From NCBI RefSeq assembly GCF_016735695.1, contig NZ_JAERQD010000001.1:310001-374000 (forward strand): a DNA stretch of 64,000 bases. The letters are read 5' to 3'. Of this stretch, positions 38,387 through 46,039 are shown one piece after another. Below the pieces are notes generated by a model. The model did not search any database. It saw only the letters and a list, made by a program, of their open reading frames with translations, and was not told the origin of the DNA. Each line of letters opens with the position of its first letter. Positions within the stretch are counted from its first letter, which is position 1. The position numbers were made by a program, and so were the translations under genes. The stretch comes from Microvirga zambiensis WSM3693 (lineage in GTDB: Bacteria; Pseudomonadota; Alphaproteobacteria; Rhizobiales; Beijerinckiaceae).

Positions 38387-38781
38387 GCCGATCCGAATTC
38401 GCCAAGGCAACGAAGAAGGCCGCGTTCGCACGCTGCTGCCGGCCTGACGGCATTCCGAAATGCGAGGAATGCGGCCAACTTCTTCGCGCCGGACGCTTCC
38501 AGTACGACCACGACAAGGCCGACGGCCTCGGAGGCGACAACAGTCTCGAGAACTGTATGGTCCTGTGCTCCGGTTCCAAGACCTCTTGCCATTCCCTGAA
38601 GACCGAGCAGCACGACAAGCCCCTGATGCAGAAGGCTGACAACATGCGGGATGCTCACCTCGGGCTGACCCGCAAGAAGGTCAAGATCAAGCAGCCTCCC
38701 AAGACGCGCCGCGAGCCGCGAAGCCTTGCTTCCAATCTCCCGCCCCTTCCAAAGCTCTCTCTCTACAGGGATGCATCATAA
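38383..38781 (+). CDS. HNH-type endonuclease
   Basis: The 132-residue product starts MSRSEFAKATKKAAFARCCR; it has CEECGQLLRAGRFQYDHDKA, then GGDNSLENCMVLCSG and CHSLKTEQHD. The D-H motif after a CxxC zinc knuckle and a later N/H arm fit an HNH nuclease. It overlaps the previous gene by ATGA. Probably acts in recombination or packaging. Confidence 0.75.
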   Translation: MSRSEFAKATKKAAFARCCRPDGIPKCEECGQLLRAGRFQYDHDKADGLGGDNSLENCMVLCSGSKTSCHSLKTEQHDKPLMQKADNMRDAHLGLTRKKVKIKQPPKTRREPRSLASNLPPLPKLSLYRDAS

Positions 38782-38894
38782 TGAAGATAGATGGAATGGG
38801 GTGCCCTCCACTACGAGCTGACGCTCTCCGTTCGGGAAAGATCAACGGCAGTACTGCTAACCGCCATGTAGCGCCGGCCAACTTCATCATCTGA
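38781..38894 (+). CDS. Possible 37-residue peptide
   Basis: A frame MKIDGMGCPPLRADALRSGK starts within the previous stop (TAATG) and fills the gap to the methyltransferase gene. Coupling is suggestive. Nothing else supports it. Confidence 0.4.
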   Translation: MKIDGMGCPPLRADALRSGKINGSTANRHVAPANFII

Positions 38895-38917
38895 ATTAAA
38901 CCGAGGAAACTAAGACT

Positions 38918-39667
38918 ATGCGAGTAAACACCGACGTCCTTGCTGCACTTGATGCTGCCGAGATTAATGGCGATGCGCTTCGCCTGGTCGGCAAATTGGA
39001 TCGCAAATTATACGAAACAACAAACAAGGTGATTGAAGCTGCTGGGGGGAAATGGAACCGGAAAGCGCAAGCGCACCTATTCGATGGCTCAGCTGCTGAT
39101 GCTATTGAGCAAATAATTCTGACCGGCGAAGTCACACTCGTAAAGCAGCAGTTCGGACAGTTCGATACCCCACCATCTCTTGCCGCCAGTGTAATCGAGC
39201 GGGCTAGGATCGAGCACGGGATGTCCGTCCTTGAGCCGAGCGCAGGGATTGGCAATCTCGCCCGCGCGGCATCATCTGCCGGGGGTGTCGTCGGTTGCTA
39301 TGAGATCGACCCGAAGCGAATTGCATCACTCCGGGCGGACGAGGATAAGTTTTCAGTCATACAGCAAGCGGACTTCCTTACTGTCGAACCGCAAGTAATC
39401 TATGACCGAGTGGTGATGAACCCGCCGTTCGCGAAGCAGGACGATATTCGGCACGTTCTGCACGCCTACAAGTTCTTGCGTCCGGGCGGCCTGCTGGTTG
39501 CGATTATGGCGGCAGGCATTCAGTTCCGCACTAATCAGCTTACAAAGACCTTTCTCGAACACCTGCAGGCCAACGGTGGCACGATTGAGGATCTGCCGCC
39601 CGATGCTTTTCGCGCGGCAGGCGCGAATGTACGAACTGTCCTTGTGACGATTGAGGCCACCCAATGA
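38918..39667 (+). CDS. Phage DNA methyltransferase (N6-adenine type)
   Basis: The 249-residue product has an N-terminal ~80-residue part (VLAALDAAEINGDALRLVGK, KVIEAAGGKWNRKAQAHLFD), then motif X/I (QFGQFDTPPSLAASVIERAR, SVLEPSAGIGNLARAAS), and motif IV NPPF in DRVVMNPPFAKQDD. It ends with RPGGLLVAIMAAGIQFRTN. NPPF with a class gamma-like order points to an amino-methyltransferase. There is no partner restriction gene, so it probably protects or marks phage DNA. Codon use looks more AT-rich than its neighbours at the start. Confidence 0.85.
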   Translation: MRVNTDVLAALDAAEINGDALRLVGKLDRKLYETTNKVIEAAGGKWNRKAQAHLFDGSAADAIEQIILTGEVTLVKQQFGQFDTPPSLAASVIERARIEHGMSVLEPSAGIGNLARAASSAGGVVGCYEIDPKRIASLRADEDKFSVIQQADFLTVEPQVIYDRVVMNPPFAKQDDIRHVLHAYKFLRPGGLLVAIMAAGIQFRTNQLTKTFLEHLQANGGTIEDLPPDAFRAAGANVRTVLVTIEATQ

Positions 39668-40431
39668 CGCAACACAGCGACCGGGTGAGCCCTGGAACGA
39701 ACTTTCCTGAGGAAGCATCGCAAGAAGTCGAAGGAGGGCACAAAATCCATCCCCCCATTAAAAGCTCAGAGGGGGAGAGAGAGGCCGTCCAATCCGCACT
39801 GTCGCACTGGCGCTGCGCTGCTTCCGTCGTGTCTCAATATGGCGAATGCACGCCCGTCGATCTTACCAGATGGACGCCTGTCGAAATGTCTCAGGCCATC
39901 CATCGGATAGGCGAGCGCCTCCAATCCTCCGAAGCCAAAGCCGCAAGACTGGAAGCGGAGAGGGATGAGGCACGAGCTCGAAAGACTGAAGAGGTTCTGC
40001 TTCGCGAGAAGTGGGTCCATTTCGGTAACGACATGGAAGCACGCCTGAACGCCGCCGAAGCGGAGATAGATGCTCTCAAGCGATCACATGACATTGAAAA
40101 GGCGAACAACCGTCGCCTTGCCCGAGAGGTTGTCGAGTACGCTGAATGGGCTGAAAAATCCGAAGCCCGCCTCTCCACCCTGACCAAAGCGCTGGAGCCC
40201 TTCGCCAAGGCCGCCGAATTGCTTCCCGCTGATGGCAGGTTGGATAAGGAAATGATCTGGGCTCCCGCGCAGGGAAGGATCATCTACGGCAAGCATTTTC
40301 GAGCCGCCCAAGCCGCCCATCAACATAGCGGCGTGCCAGTGACCGAAAACACCACTTTCCCGAGGACGAATGACAGTGAGGACGGCGGGCACATAATCCC
40401 TCTCTTCACATCAGAGGAGAGCGGACGATGA
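39664..40431 (+). CDS. Coiled-coil Ea22-type hypothetical protein
   Basis: The 255-residue product has an N-terminal variable part, a middle coiled coil (about 80-175; AKAARLEAERDEARARKTEE) and a C-terminal part with ALEPFAKAAELLPADGRLDK. Such ead/Ea22-like proteins occur in variable early regions of phages. Overlaps the methyltransferase stop by four bases and the next gene too. Unknown function. Confidence 0.58.
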   Translation: MTQHSDRVSPGTNFPEEASQEVEGGHKIHPPIKSSEGEREAVQSALSHWRCAASVVSQYGECTPVDLTRWTPVEMSQAIHRIGERLQSSEAKAARLEAERDEARARKTEEVLLREKWVHFGNDMEARLNAAEAEIDALKRSHDIEKANNRRLAREVVEYAEWAEKSEARLSTLTKALEPFAKAAELLPADGRLDKEMIWAPAQGRIIYGKHFRAAQAAHQHSGVPVTENTTFPRTNDSEDGGHIIPLFTSEESGR

Positions 40432-40640
40432 GTATTGCAATTGGGATCGGCATAGGCGGCCTGATCGGCTTCCTACTCACGACACCTTTCATCCGGCATC
40501 CCTGGTACGAGTTCCCTACCCTCTGGATCAACCTCGGCATTCTGATCGGCGGCGTGGTTTCTGCGGTCCAGTACCGCGCCCTCCTCACATCCCTCCAAGA
40601 CAGCCAAGACAAGGAGAAAAGCGATGACGCGAAGGCTTAA
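40428..40640 (+). CDS. Small two-helix membrane protein (70 aa)
   Basis: The product starts MSIAIGIGIGGLIGFLLTTP, has a glycine-rich first helix and a second (LWINLGILIGGVVSAVQY), and ends in a charged tail (DSQDKEKSDDAKA). Its end overlaps the next gene by 17 bases. Unknown function. Confidence 0.58.
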   Translation: MSIAIGIGIGGLIGFLLTTPFIRHPWYEFPTLWINLGILIGGVVSAVQYRALLTSLQDSQDKEKSDDAKA

Positions 40641-40863
40641 ATGGGAGCCGATGCAGTCTCCTCTACCCGGCATGCAGGTCTGGGGCGCGCGAAGCGACCT
40701 AGCGAGTTTCATTATCAGCTACGACGCGAGTTGCATTGAGGATGATCGTTTTTACCGGCGCTATTCCGTCTCGGCCAAGATGCTCGGCAGCGCGACCAAC
40801 GACCTCGGCCAGCACGACACCCTGGCCCAGGCGCAGGCCGCAGCCGAGGCCTCGCGGGCGTGA
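40624..40863 (+). CDS. Small hypothetical protein (79 aa)
   Basis: The product starts MTRRLKWEPMQSPLPGMQVW and contains SFIISYDASCIEDDRFYRRY then GQHDTLAQAQAAAEASRA, the end typical of small strand-helix proteins that read W..TLAEAKAAAE in rhizobial phages. It is the last of the tightly overlapping series; after it genes are more widely spaced. Confidence 0.6.
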   Translation: MTRRLKWEPMQSPLPGMQVWGARSDLASFIISYDASCIEDDRFYRRYSVSAKMLGSATNDLGQHDTLAQAQAAAEASRA

Positions 40864-40928
40864 TCAAACCTTCGTTTGTAGACGCACTCAGGAACGATTT
40901 TCCTAAGTAGGAATGTGAAGGGAAGCCT

Positions 40929-41126
40929 ATGCGAACGACCATCAGTTTTCGAGGCGAGGATAGAACCGTCGAGTTCAAGATCATCGATGAGCCCGATGTG
41001 AATTACTACGCTGTCGAGTGGTATTTCCCCGATCTGGACGGTGACGGCCACGCCGCTCTCAACGTCACCGAGCAGGAAGAAAACGACATCTGCACCGCCT
41101 GCTGTGATGCAGCAGATAACGACTAG
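40929..41126 (+). CDS. Small acidic protein, paralogue of the gene at 43183
   Basis: The 65-residue product starts MRTTISFRGEDRTVEFKIID and contains EPDVNYYAVEWYFPDLDGDG then EQEENDICTACCDA. It is about 75% identical by eye to the product of 43183-43398, so one arose by duplication inside this phage or its ancestor. No family known. It lies behind a 65-bp leader. Confidence 0.65.
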   Translation: MRTTISFRGEDRTVEFKIIDEPDVNYYAVEWYFPDLDGDGHAALNVTEQEENDICTACCDAADND

Positions 41127-41136
41127 GGTGAGAAAC

Positions 41137-41367
41137 ATGGCCTACGTAAACGTCGAAGTGCCGACCTATGGCGAGACCAGCGATCGCAGGCAGCTCGCCC
41201 TCACCCACGCAGAAATGGAATTCTGGAAGTCCGAGGCTGCGGCCCTCCGCAAGCAACTGGAGAACATCCCGCGAGCCATTGAGGAATGGGGCTATGTCAC
41301 CGTCACAGACGGGATCCGCTCGGTGACACTCATCGCCAAGCCTGAAGAGGGCGAGCATGCCGAGTAA
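41137..41367 (+). CDS. Small hypothetical protein (76 aa)
   Basis: The product starts MAYVNVEVPTYGETSDRRQL, has a helical middle (THAEMEFWKSEAAALRKQLE) and a short strand end (EEWGYVTVTDGIRSVTLIAK). It overlaps the next gene by 11 bases. No family known. Confidence 0.58.
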   Translation: MAYVNVEVPTYGETSDRRQLALTHAEMEFWKSEAAALRKQLENIPRAIEEWGYVTVTDGIRSVTLIAKPEEGEHAE

Positions 41368-41530
41368 GCAACGCCTGCGTGAAGCAATCGCCCAGGTCCA
41401 TGCTCGAATGACACCCGAGGAACGCGAGCGGGTCGCACAGAGGCTCGCGGGGCTCAAGCAGATGCTTGAGCCGCAACCAAGCTGGTTCTCTCGGCTGCTT
41501 AGGCGGTTTGTACAGTTTCGGAAGTCATGA
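41357..41530 (+). CDS. Small basic helical protein (57 aa)
   Basis: The frame MPSKQRLREAIAQVHARMTP continues with RERVAQRLAGLKQMLEPQPS and ends FSRLLRRFVQFRKS, an amphipathic basic end. It starts inside the previous gene. No family known. Confidence 0.52.
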   Translation: MPSKQRLREAIAQVHARMTPEERERVAQRLAGLKQMLEPQPSWFSRLLRRFVQFRKS

Positions 41531-41590
41531 GCAAACGATCGTTTGGAAACGTCGCTAGGCCGATTTGAGCTATAACATCACGAGGAATAA

Positions 41591-41947
41591 ATGAAGATTT
41601 ACACCGCAAGCAAGACGAGCCACGCCGACAAGTGGAAGGCGCTCCGAGCCGATGGCTGGAACGTCATATCGACCTGGATCGACGAGGCCGGAATTGGCGA
41701 AACGGAGTGCTTCACAGACCTGTGGCATCGTTGCATTTCGGAGGCTGCGGAGGCGGATTACCTGATCGTCTATCGCGAGCCGGGAGAGGTCCTGAAGGGT
41801 GCATTTGTCGAGGTCGGAGCGGCCTTGGCCAGTGGCAGACCAGTCCTCGCCATAGGGTGCGACGAGTTCAGCTTCACCAAGCATGTTTCGGTCTACCCAT
41901 ATCCGACGCTGGAAGCTGCGCTGTCCATTATCCCCAAGGAGAACTGA
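41591..41947 (+). CDS. Nucleoside 2-deoxyribosyltransferase-like protein
   Basis: The 118-residue product has MKIYTASKTSHADKWKALRA, then WISTWIDEAG-like text (NVISTWIDEAGIGETECF), CISEAAEADYLIVYREPGEV and LKGAFVEVGAALASGRPVLA. The late E in KGAFVEVG and the S/D-rich turn match the Rossmann-like N-deoxyribosyltransferase fold with catalytic glutamate. Known family members swap bases on deoxynucleosides. A role in phage nucleotide salvage or signal removal is speculation. It has its own leader and AGGAA ribosome site. Confidence 0.7.
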   Translation: MKIYTASKTSHADKWKALRADGWNVISTWIDEAGIGETECFTDLWHRCISEAAEADYLIVYREPGEVLKGAFVEVGAALASGRPVLAIGCDEFSFTKHVSVYPYPTLEAALSIIPKEN

Positions 41948-42004
41948 GCCCGCGCACAACCGATCCTTTGCAGACGTTTCACAACATTATCCGTAGGAGC
42001 AAAC

Positions 42005-42289
42005 ATGCAGACCACTGAACAAAAATGGCTACCAATTGCGACCGCCCCGAAGGACGGAACGACGATCATAGGCGGCTACTTCAAGCAGCCCTGGGCCGAG
42101 AGCCACCGCGAGGGCCGGATCGTCTCGTGCTGGTATCAGCCGGAATTTGAGATCTTCATCTCAGGCTGTCGCGAAATGACCCTGCGGCCTGGGCTGACCT
42201 TCGAGGACGGCAGCAGCCGACAGCTTCACTCTCCCGACAAGGAGGATGTGACCCACTGGATGCCGCTTCCTGTCCCACCCACGGAATGA
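42005..42289 (+). CDS. DUF551-type hypothetical protein
   Basis: The 94-residue product starts MQTTEQKWLPIATAPKDGTT and ends VTHWMPLPVPPTE, the DUF551 hallmarks (W-x-PI-x-TAPKDGT ... THWMPLP). This family is common in phages and has no known function. A TAGGAG lies before the ATG. Confidence 0.78.
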   Translation: MQTTEQKWLPIATAPKDGTTIIGGYFKQPWAESHREGRIVSCWYQPEFEIFISGCREMTLRPGLTFEDGSSRQLHSPDKEDVTHWMPLPVPPTE

Positions 42290-42342
42290 AGTCGGATAGT
42301 TATCAAAAGGCATCTTATGCGAATTAACAGGAGGAAATGCGG

Positions 42343-42573
42343 ATGAGCACCGGAGCTTGCCTCTACTGTAAGAAAACATTCGAGCGCCGCCACCCGTCGC
42401 AGAGGTTTTGCGGCAAGACCAACGCCGGTCGCCATCTGTGCAAGGACCGCTACCACAACCGGGCGCAGTTCATCGCAGCGAACGCCGAGCGGGAAGCCGA
42501 GGCCGAGAAGTGGGACCTCTGGCACGGCGACACGACGCACCCGTTTTCCGAGGATGCATTTCGAAGAGGGTAA
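42343..42573 (+). CDS. Small zinc-finger protein (76 aa)
   Basis: The product starts MSTGACLYCKKTFERRHPSQ and continues RFCGKTNAGRHLCKDRYHNR: CxYCKKxF, then RFCG and LCKDRYHN, a treble-clef-like zinc site. AGGAGG at 42329-42334 suits this ATG (8-base spacing) better than one two codons earlier. Similar small CxxC/KDRYHN proteins occur in many phages. Confidence 0.7.
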   Translation: MSTGACLYCKKTFERRHPSQRFCGKTNAGRHLCKDRYHNRAQFIAANAEREAEAEKWDLWHGDTTHPFSEDAFRRG

Positions 42574-42578
42574 AGCAG

Positions 42579-42812
42579 ATGACAGGCAACGACGAAAAGG
42601 TCGCGGCTCTTTTGGCAAAACGCATGGAGACCAGAACCTACATGGAAGATCAGCGATACATCGGGGATCTCGCTAACGCGCTGGAAAGCCAGCAGGCCGA
42701 GATCAGGCGCCTGACCAAGGCGCTGGAGGAGTCTCACAAGATCATCCGAGCGTATGAGGATGCGCGGCTCAGGGGAGCGGAATGGCCGGCACCTCTGCAT
42801 CCTTCCAGGTAG
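42579..42812 (+). CDS. Small coiled-coil protein (77 aa)
   Basis: The product MTGNDEKVAALLAKRMETRT has a central coil (IGDLANALESQQAEIRRLTK then ALEESHKIIRAYEDARL). It starts six bases after the previous stop. No family known. Confidence 0.58.
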   Translation: MTGNDEKVAALLAKRMETRTYMEDQRYIGDLANALESQQAEIRRLTKALEESHKIIRAYEDARLRGAEWPAPLHPSR

Positions 42813-42907
42813 CAGCCCCCGCGCACGCGCGGCAGGTGTCGACGGGTGCCAGCCAAGCGTGATCCTAGCCACATCCCGGCTTAAATCACAAGCGCCCATG
42901 ATATGCG

Positions 42908-42936
42908 CTGACTTCTTTCCAAAAACGGCCTTATGC
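42908..42936 (+). promoter_or_regulatory. Promoter-like repeat before the gene at 42959
   Basis: CTGACT (42908-42913), a 17-bp spacer and TTATGC (42931-42936) followed by GCGGGAG. The same arrangement recurs at 43138-43166 with matching flanks, so it is a conserved element rather than chance. Confidence 0.5.
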
Positions 42937-42958
42937 GCGGGAGCAGGAGGAAAATCAC

Positions 42959-43141
42959 ATGGACGAAGTAAAGGGCGAGTGGCTGGTCATTGTTCATCAT
43001 GAGCACTGGTGGCACCGGCAGTATTTTCCCACCAAGCAAGAGGCGCTCGACTATGCCGTTGGCTATGACACGGATCGCGGGAGCGTCGAAAAGATCGAGG
43101 TCTGTCACGTCATTGAGACGTTCGAGGATCTTCTAGTCTGA
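42959..43141 (+). CDS. Small hypothetical protein (60 aa)
   Basis: The product starts MDEVKGEWLVIVHHEHWWHR and contains QYFPTKQEALDYAVGYDTDR, a strand-helix fold, with a good CAGGAGG before the ATG. Its stop overlaps the -35 of the next promoter-like element. No family known. Confidence 0.6.
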   Translation: MDEVKGEWLVIVHHEHWWHRQYFPTKQEALDYAVGYDTDRGSVEKIEVCHVIETFEDLLV

Positions 43142-43166
43142 CTTCTTGTCAGAACAGGCGTTATGC
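43138..43166 (+). promoter_or_regulatory. Promoter-like repeat before the gene at 43183
   Basis: CTGACT (43138-43143), a 17-bp spacer and TTATGC (43161-43166), followed by GCGGGAG, as at 42908. About 26 of 36 aligned bases agree between the two copies by eye. Confidence 0.5.
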
Positions 43167-43182
43167 GCGGGAGTGTTAACCA

Positions 43183-43398
43183 ATGAGAACGACCGTCAAC
43201 TTTCGAGGCGAGGATCGCACGGTAGAGTTTACCGTGGTGGACGAGCCCGACGTGAATTACTACGCCGTCGAGTGGCATTTCCCTGATCTGACGATAGAGC
43301 AGCATGATGCGCTCGCCGTCACTGAGCAGGAGGAAAGCGACATCTGCACCGCCTGTTGCGATGCCGCCAGCGACGACGATCCATACGATTACGATTGA
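43183..43398 (+). CDS. Small acidic protein, paralogue of the gene at 40929
   Basis: The 71-residue product starts MRTTVNFRGEDRTVEFTVVD and has EPDVNYYAVEWHFPDLTIEQ then EQEESDICTACCDA, followed by an acidic/tyrosine tail. See the gene at 40929. Two copies within 2.3 kb in one phage suggest duplication with divergence of the tail. Confidence 0.65.
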   Translation: MRTTVNFRGEDRTVEFTVVDEPDVNYYAVEWHFPDLTIEQHDALAVTEQEESDICTACCDAASDDDPYDYD

Positions 43399-43519
43399 TA
43401 GCGATAAGCGCCAGTTATCGATACCTACCTGCGATTAAACGGACTTTGACTCCTGACCGTATCAACGCCGGATTTCACTACGCCCACCGAACCGAAATGA
43501 TTCAAAGACGAGTCACTTA

Positions 43520-43771
43520 ATGAGAGCGCAAGTTACACATCAACTGCCGCCTTCGCTTCCGCCTCTCGGGCTCAGCCGGGTTGAGGCGGCGGCTTATATC
43601 GGCGTGTCCCCGTCCATGTTCGACCTCATGGTCAAGGACGGCCGGATGCCGGGCCCGAAGCGGATCAACGGCCGCGTTGTCTGGGACCGGAAAAGGGTGG
43701 AGGCTTATTGGGCCGCCCTGCCGGATGACGACAGCGCCCAGAACAACCCGTTTGATCAGATTGACATTTGA
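43520..43771 (+). CDS. Excisionase/AlpA-like DNA-binding protein
   Basis: The 83-residue product has GLSRVEAAAYIGVSPSMFDL then GRMPGPKRINGRVVWDRKRV, a winged HTH of the MerR/AlpA excisionase type. It overlaps the integrase start (TGATG at 43769-43773). It probably directs excision with the integrase. Confidence 0.8.
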   Translation: MRAQVTHQLPPSLPPLGLSRVEAAAYIGVSPSMFDLMVKDGRMPGPKRINGRVVWDRKRVEAYWAALPDDDSAQNNPFDQIDI

Positions 43772-44838
43772 TGCCCCAGAGACTGCCCGAGTACTGCGTG
43801 GAGGACCGAGACCGGCACGGCAACATCCGCATCTATTTTAAGAAGCGGGGCTGCCGGAAGGTCCGGCTTCAGGGAACGCCCTGGACGCCCGATTTCATGG
43901 AGCAGTACGAGACGGCCAAACGCACTGCGGCGCCGATCAAGCCCAAGCAGGAGACGGCTACGCCCGGAAGTCTGAAATGGCTGTTCGAAGCCTATTACGG
44001 CTCTGCCGAGTTCAAGGGCCTGGAGCCGCGGACGCAGAAGGTTAGACGGGGAATTTTGGACAAGGTAGCTGAGAGGGCCGGGCATCTTCCATTCGCGCGC
44101 CTGGAGGCCAAGAACGTGAGGAAGTGGCGCGATGCTAGGGCGGAGACGCCCGAGGCCGCCAATGGGCTTGTGAAGGCTTTGAGGCAGGTATTCGGATGGG
44201 CCGTGGAGGCGGAAGAGGCCGACAGGAACCCGGCCAAGGATGTGGCCTATCTGAAGACAGGCAGCCAGGGACACCATTCATGGACCCTGGACGAGGTTGA
44301 GCAATACGAGGCTGCCCACCCTATTGGGACGAGCGCCCGCCTCGCCTTGGCCCTTCTGATCTATACCGGGCAGCGGCGGTCGGACATCGTGCTCTTCGGG
44401 AAGCAGCATCTCAAAAACGGCTGGCTGGTGTTCACCCAGCAAAAGAACAAGAACCGCAAGCCCGTCAAGCTTGAGATCCCACTCGTACCGGAGCTGCGGG
44501 AGATTATCGACGCATCGCCCTGCGGGAAGGACGCCTTCCTCGTGACGGAGTTCGGCAAGCCCTTCACGTCAAACGGCTTCGGCAACCGGATGCGGAAATG
44601 GTGCGACGAGGCTGGGCTGGGGCATTGCTCCGCACACGGCCTGAGGAAGGCCGCCGCCGCACGATTGGCAGAACGTGGCCGCACAACGCGGGAAATCATG
44701 GCCGTGACCGGCCACACAACCTCGAAAGAGGTGGATCGCTACACGCGCGGAGCTGAGCAAAAGCGGCTCGCGGCAAGGGCTCTAGGGGTCGAACCTGAGT
44801 CCCACCTTGCGAGTCCCACTTCCGAAGAAGTCAATTAA
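43771..44838 (+). CDS. Phage tyrosine integrase
   Basis: The 355-residue product starts MPQRLPEYCVEDRDRHGNIR (small N-terminal arm domain), then a core-binding domain at about 65-160 (WLFEAYYGSAEFKGLEPRTQ) and catalytic domain with R202 (TGQRRSD), H289 and R292 (HGLRK), H315 (TGHTT) and Y324 (VDRYTR). All catalytic residues are present. It ends 22 bp before the tRNA-Phe 3' end, its likely target. Confidence 0.94.
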   Translation: MPQRLPEYCVEDRDRHGNIRIYFKKRGCRKVRLQGTPWTPDFMEQYETAKRTAAPIKPKQETATPGSLKWLFEAYYGSAEFKGLEPRTQKVRRGILDKVAERAGHLPFARLEAKNVRKWRDARAETPEAANGLVKALRQVFGWAVEAEEADRNPAKDVAYLKTGSQGHHSWTLDEVEQYEAAHPIGTSARLALALLIYTGQRRSDIVLFGKQHLKNGWLVFTQQKNKNRKPVKLEIPLVPELREIIDASPCGKDAFLVTEFGKPFTSNGFGNRMRKWCDEAGLGHCSAHGLRKAAAARLAERGRTTREIMAVTGHTTSKEVDRYTRGAEQKRLAARALGVEPESHLASPTSEEVN

Positions 44839-44860
44839 ATCAACAGCTTAAAGGGGGATA

Positions 44861-44936
44861 TGGTGCCCAGGGGCGGAATCGAACCACCGACACTGCGATT
44901 TTCAGTCGCATGCTCTACCAACTGAGCTACCTGGGC
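44861..44936 (-). tRNA. tRNA-Phe (GAA), likely prophage attachment site
   Basis: The minus strand has a full 76-base cloverleaf: acceptor GCCCAGG pairing with CCTGGGC, D-loop AGCTCAGTTGGTAGAGC, anticodon loop CTGAAAA with GAA, T-arm GGTTCGATTCC and encoded CCA. Its 3' end faces the integrase gene, the usual arrangement when a phage integrates into a tRNA 3' half and restores it. The partner att copy is outside the window. Confidence 0.95.
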
Positions 44937-45039
44937 ATCCGATGCGCGGCGGGGCCGTGCGCGTCGTGGAGGGGTGTATAGTCAGACCTGCGGCGCATGT
45001 CCAGCGCCTTGGCCGACAAAAGTTCGGAGAATCTTCGGC

Positions 45040-45243
45040 TCAGGCCTGCCGGTCGTCCTCGTCCCGGTCGTCCTCCTCGCTCTCGACAGCCGGAATGGCA
45101 TAGTTGCCCGAGAGCCAGCGGTTCAGGTCCACATCGGCACAGCGCTTGGAGCAGAACGGTCGGTAGGCCGGCTCCGTCGGCTTGCCGCAGATCGGGCACT
45201 TGCCGGAGGATGCCAGGGGATTGTTCTCGTTGGCAGCGTTCAT
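45040..45243 (-). CDS. yacG: DNA gyrase inhibitor YacG
   Basis: The 67-residue product has KCPICGKPTEPAYRPFCSKR then CADVDLNRWLSGNYAIP: the CxxC...C-x3-C zinc site and DLxxWLxGxYxIP of YacG, which binds GyrB and blocks gyrase. AAGGAGG precedes the ATG at 45243; the longer frame would add antisense-like residues. It follows maf, a common alphaproteobacterial order. Confidence 0.92.
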   Translation of the reverse strand: MNAANENNPLASSGKCPICGKPTEPAYRPFCSKRCADVDLNRWLSGNYAIPAVESEEDDRDEDDRQA

Positions 45244-45327
45244 TCCGCGCCTCCTTTCCTGAACAGGCAACGTGGTCGCCGCGCTCGTCCCGCGCAAGGC
45301 CGTCTCACGGGCGGGGGACAAGGTGCC

Positions 45328-45960
45328 TCAGGCCGCGTCGAGCCAGGAGGAGCGGACCGGATAGCCCTCCCCGTCGAGGAGCGCCGCTGCCTCGTAGAGC
45401 GGCAGGCCGACGACGTTCGAATAGGAGCCGACGAGCTTGACCACGAAGGTTCCGGCAAGCCCCTGAATGGCATAGCCGCCGGCCTTGCCGCGCCATTCTC
45501 CGGAGGCGAGATAGCGCTCGAACTCATCGCGGGAGAGGCGCTTGAAGCGCACCCGCGTCTCGACGAAGCGCTCGCGGACGGAATCCTTCGGCGTGATCAG
45601 GCAGATCGAGGTGTAGACCCGGTGCGCGCGGCCCGAGAGCAGGCGCAGGCAGGCCGCCGCCTCGTCGACCACCTCGGCTTTGGGAAGAACCCGCTTGCCG
45701 ACAACCACCACCGTATCGGCGGAGAGGATGTAGGAATCCTTCAGGTCCTCGCGGGTGCGGGCGACACGGCGCGCCACCTCCGCCTTCGAACGGGAAAGTC
45801 TCTTGGCGAGTTCCTTCGCGCCCTCGTTCTTCAGGGGCGTCTCGTCCACATCGGCGGGCAGAAGCGCGTCGGGCTCGATTCCGGCCTGCTGCAGCAGAGC
45901 GAGCCTGCGCGGCGAGGCCGATGCGAGAATGAGCTTCGGACGCCCGCTGGGGTTCGACAT
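45328..45960 (-). CDS. maf: Maf-family nucleotide pyrophosphatase
   Basis: The 210-residue product has [40 protein letters not shown] and [20 protein letters not shown], then [24 protein letters not shown] text ([32 protein letters not shown]). These are Maf motifs; the enzyme hydrolyses modified or canonical NTPs. A start ten codons further up (45990) is possible. Confidence 0.92.
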   Translation of the reverse strand: MSNPSGRPKLILASASPRRLALLQQAGIEPDALLPADVDETPLKNEGAKELAKRLSRSKAEVARRVARTREDLKDSYILSADTVVVVGKRVLPKAEVVDEAAACLRLLSGRAHRVYTSICLITPKDSVRERFVETRVRFKRLSRDEFERYLASGEWRGKAGGYAIQGLAGTFVVKLVGSYSNVVGLPLYEAAALLDGEGYPVRSSWLDAA

Positions 45961-46039
45961 CTCGGAAGACGACGCCACTGTTTTCTCCACGCTCTACGCC
46001 CGGCAACAGCATGGCACCGGGAACAATTGAATCAAGACG

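Noticed and set aside
38918..39667. A restriction-modification system around the methyltransferase.
   Set aside because: No restriction enzyme gene follows; the nearby HNH gene belongs to the recombination cluster by overlap with it.
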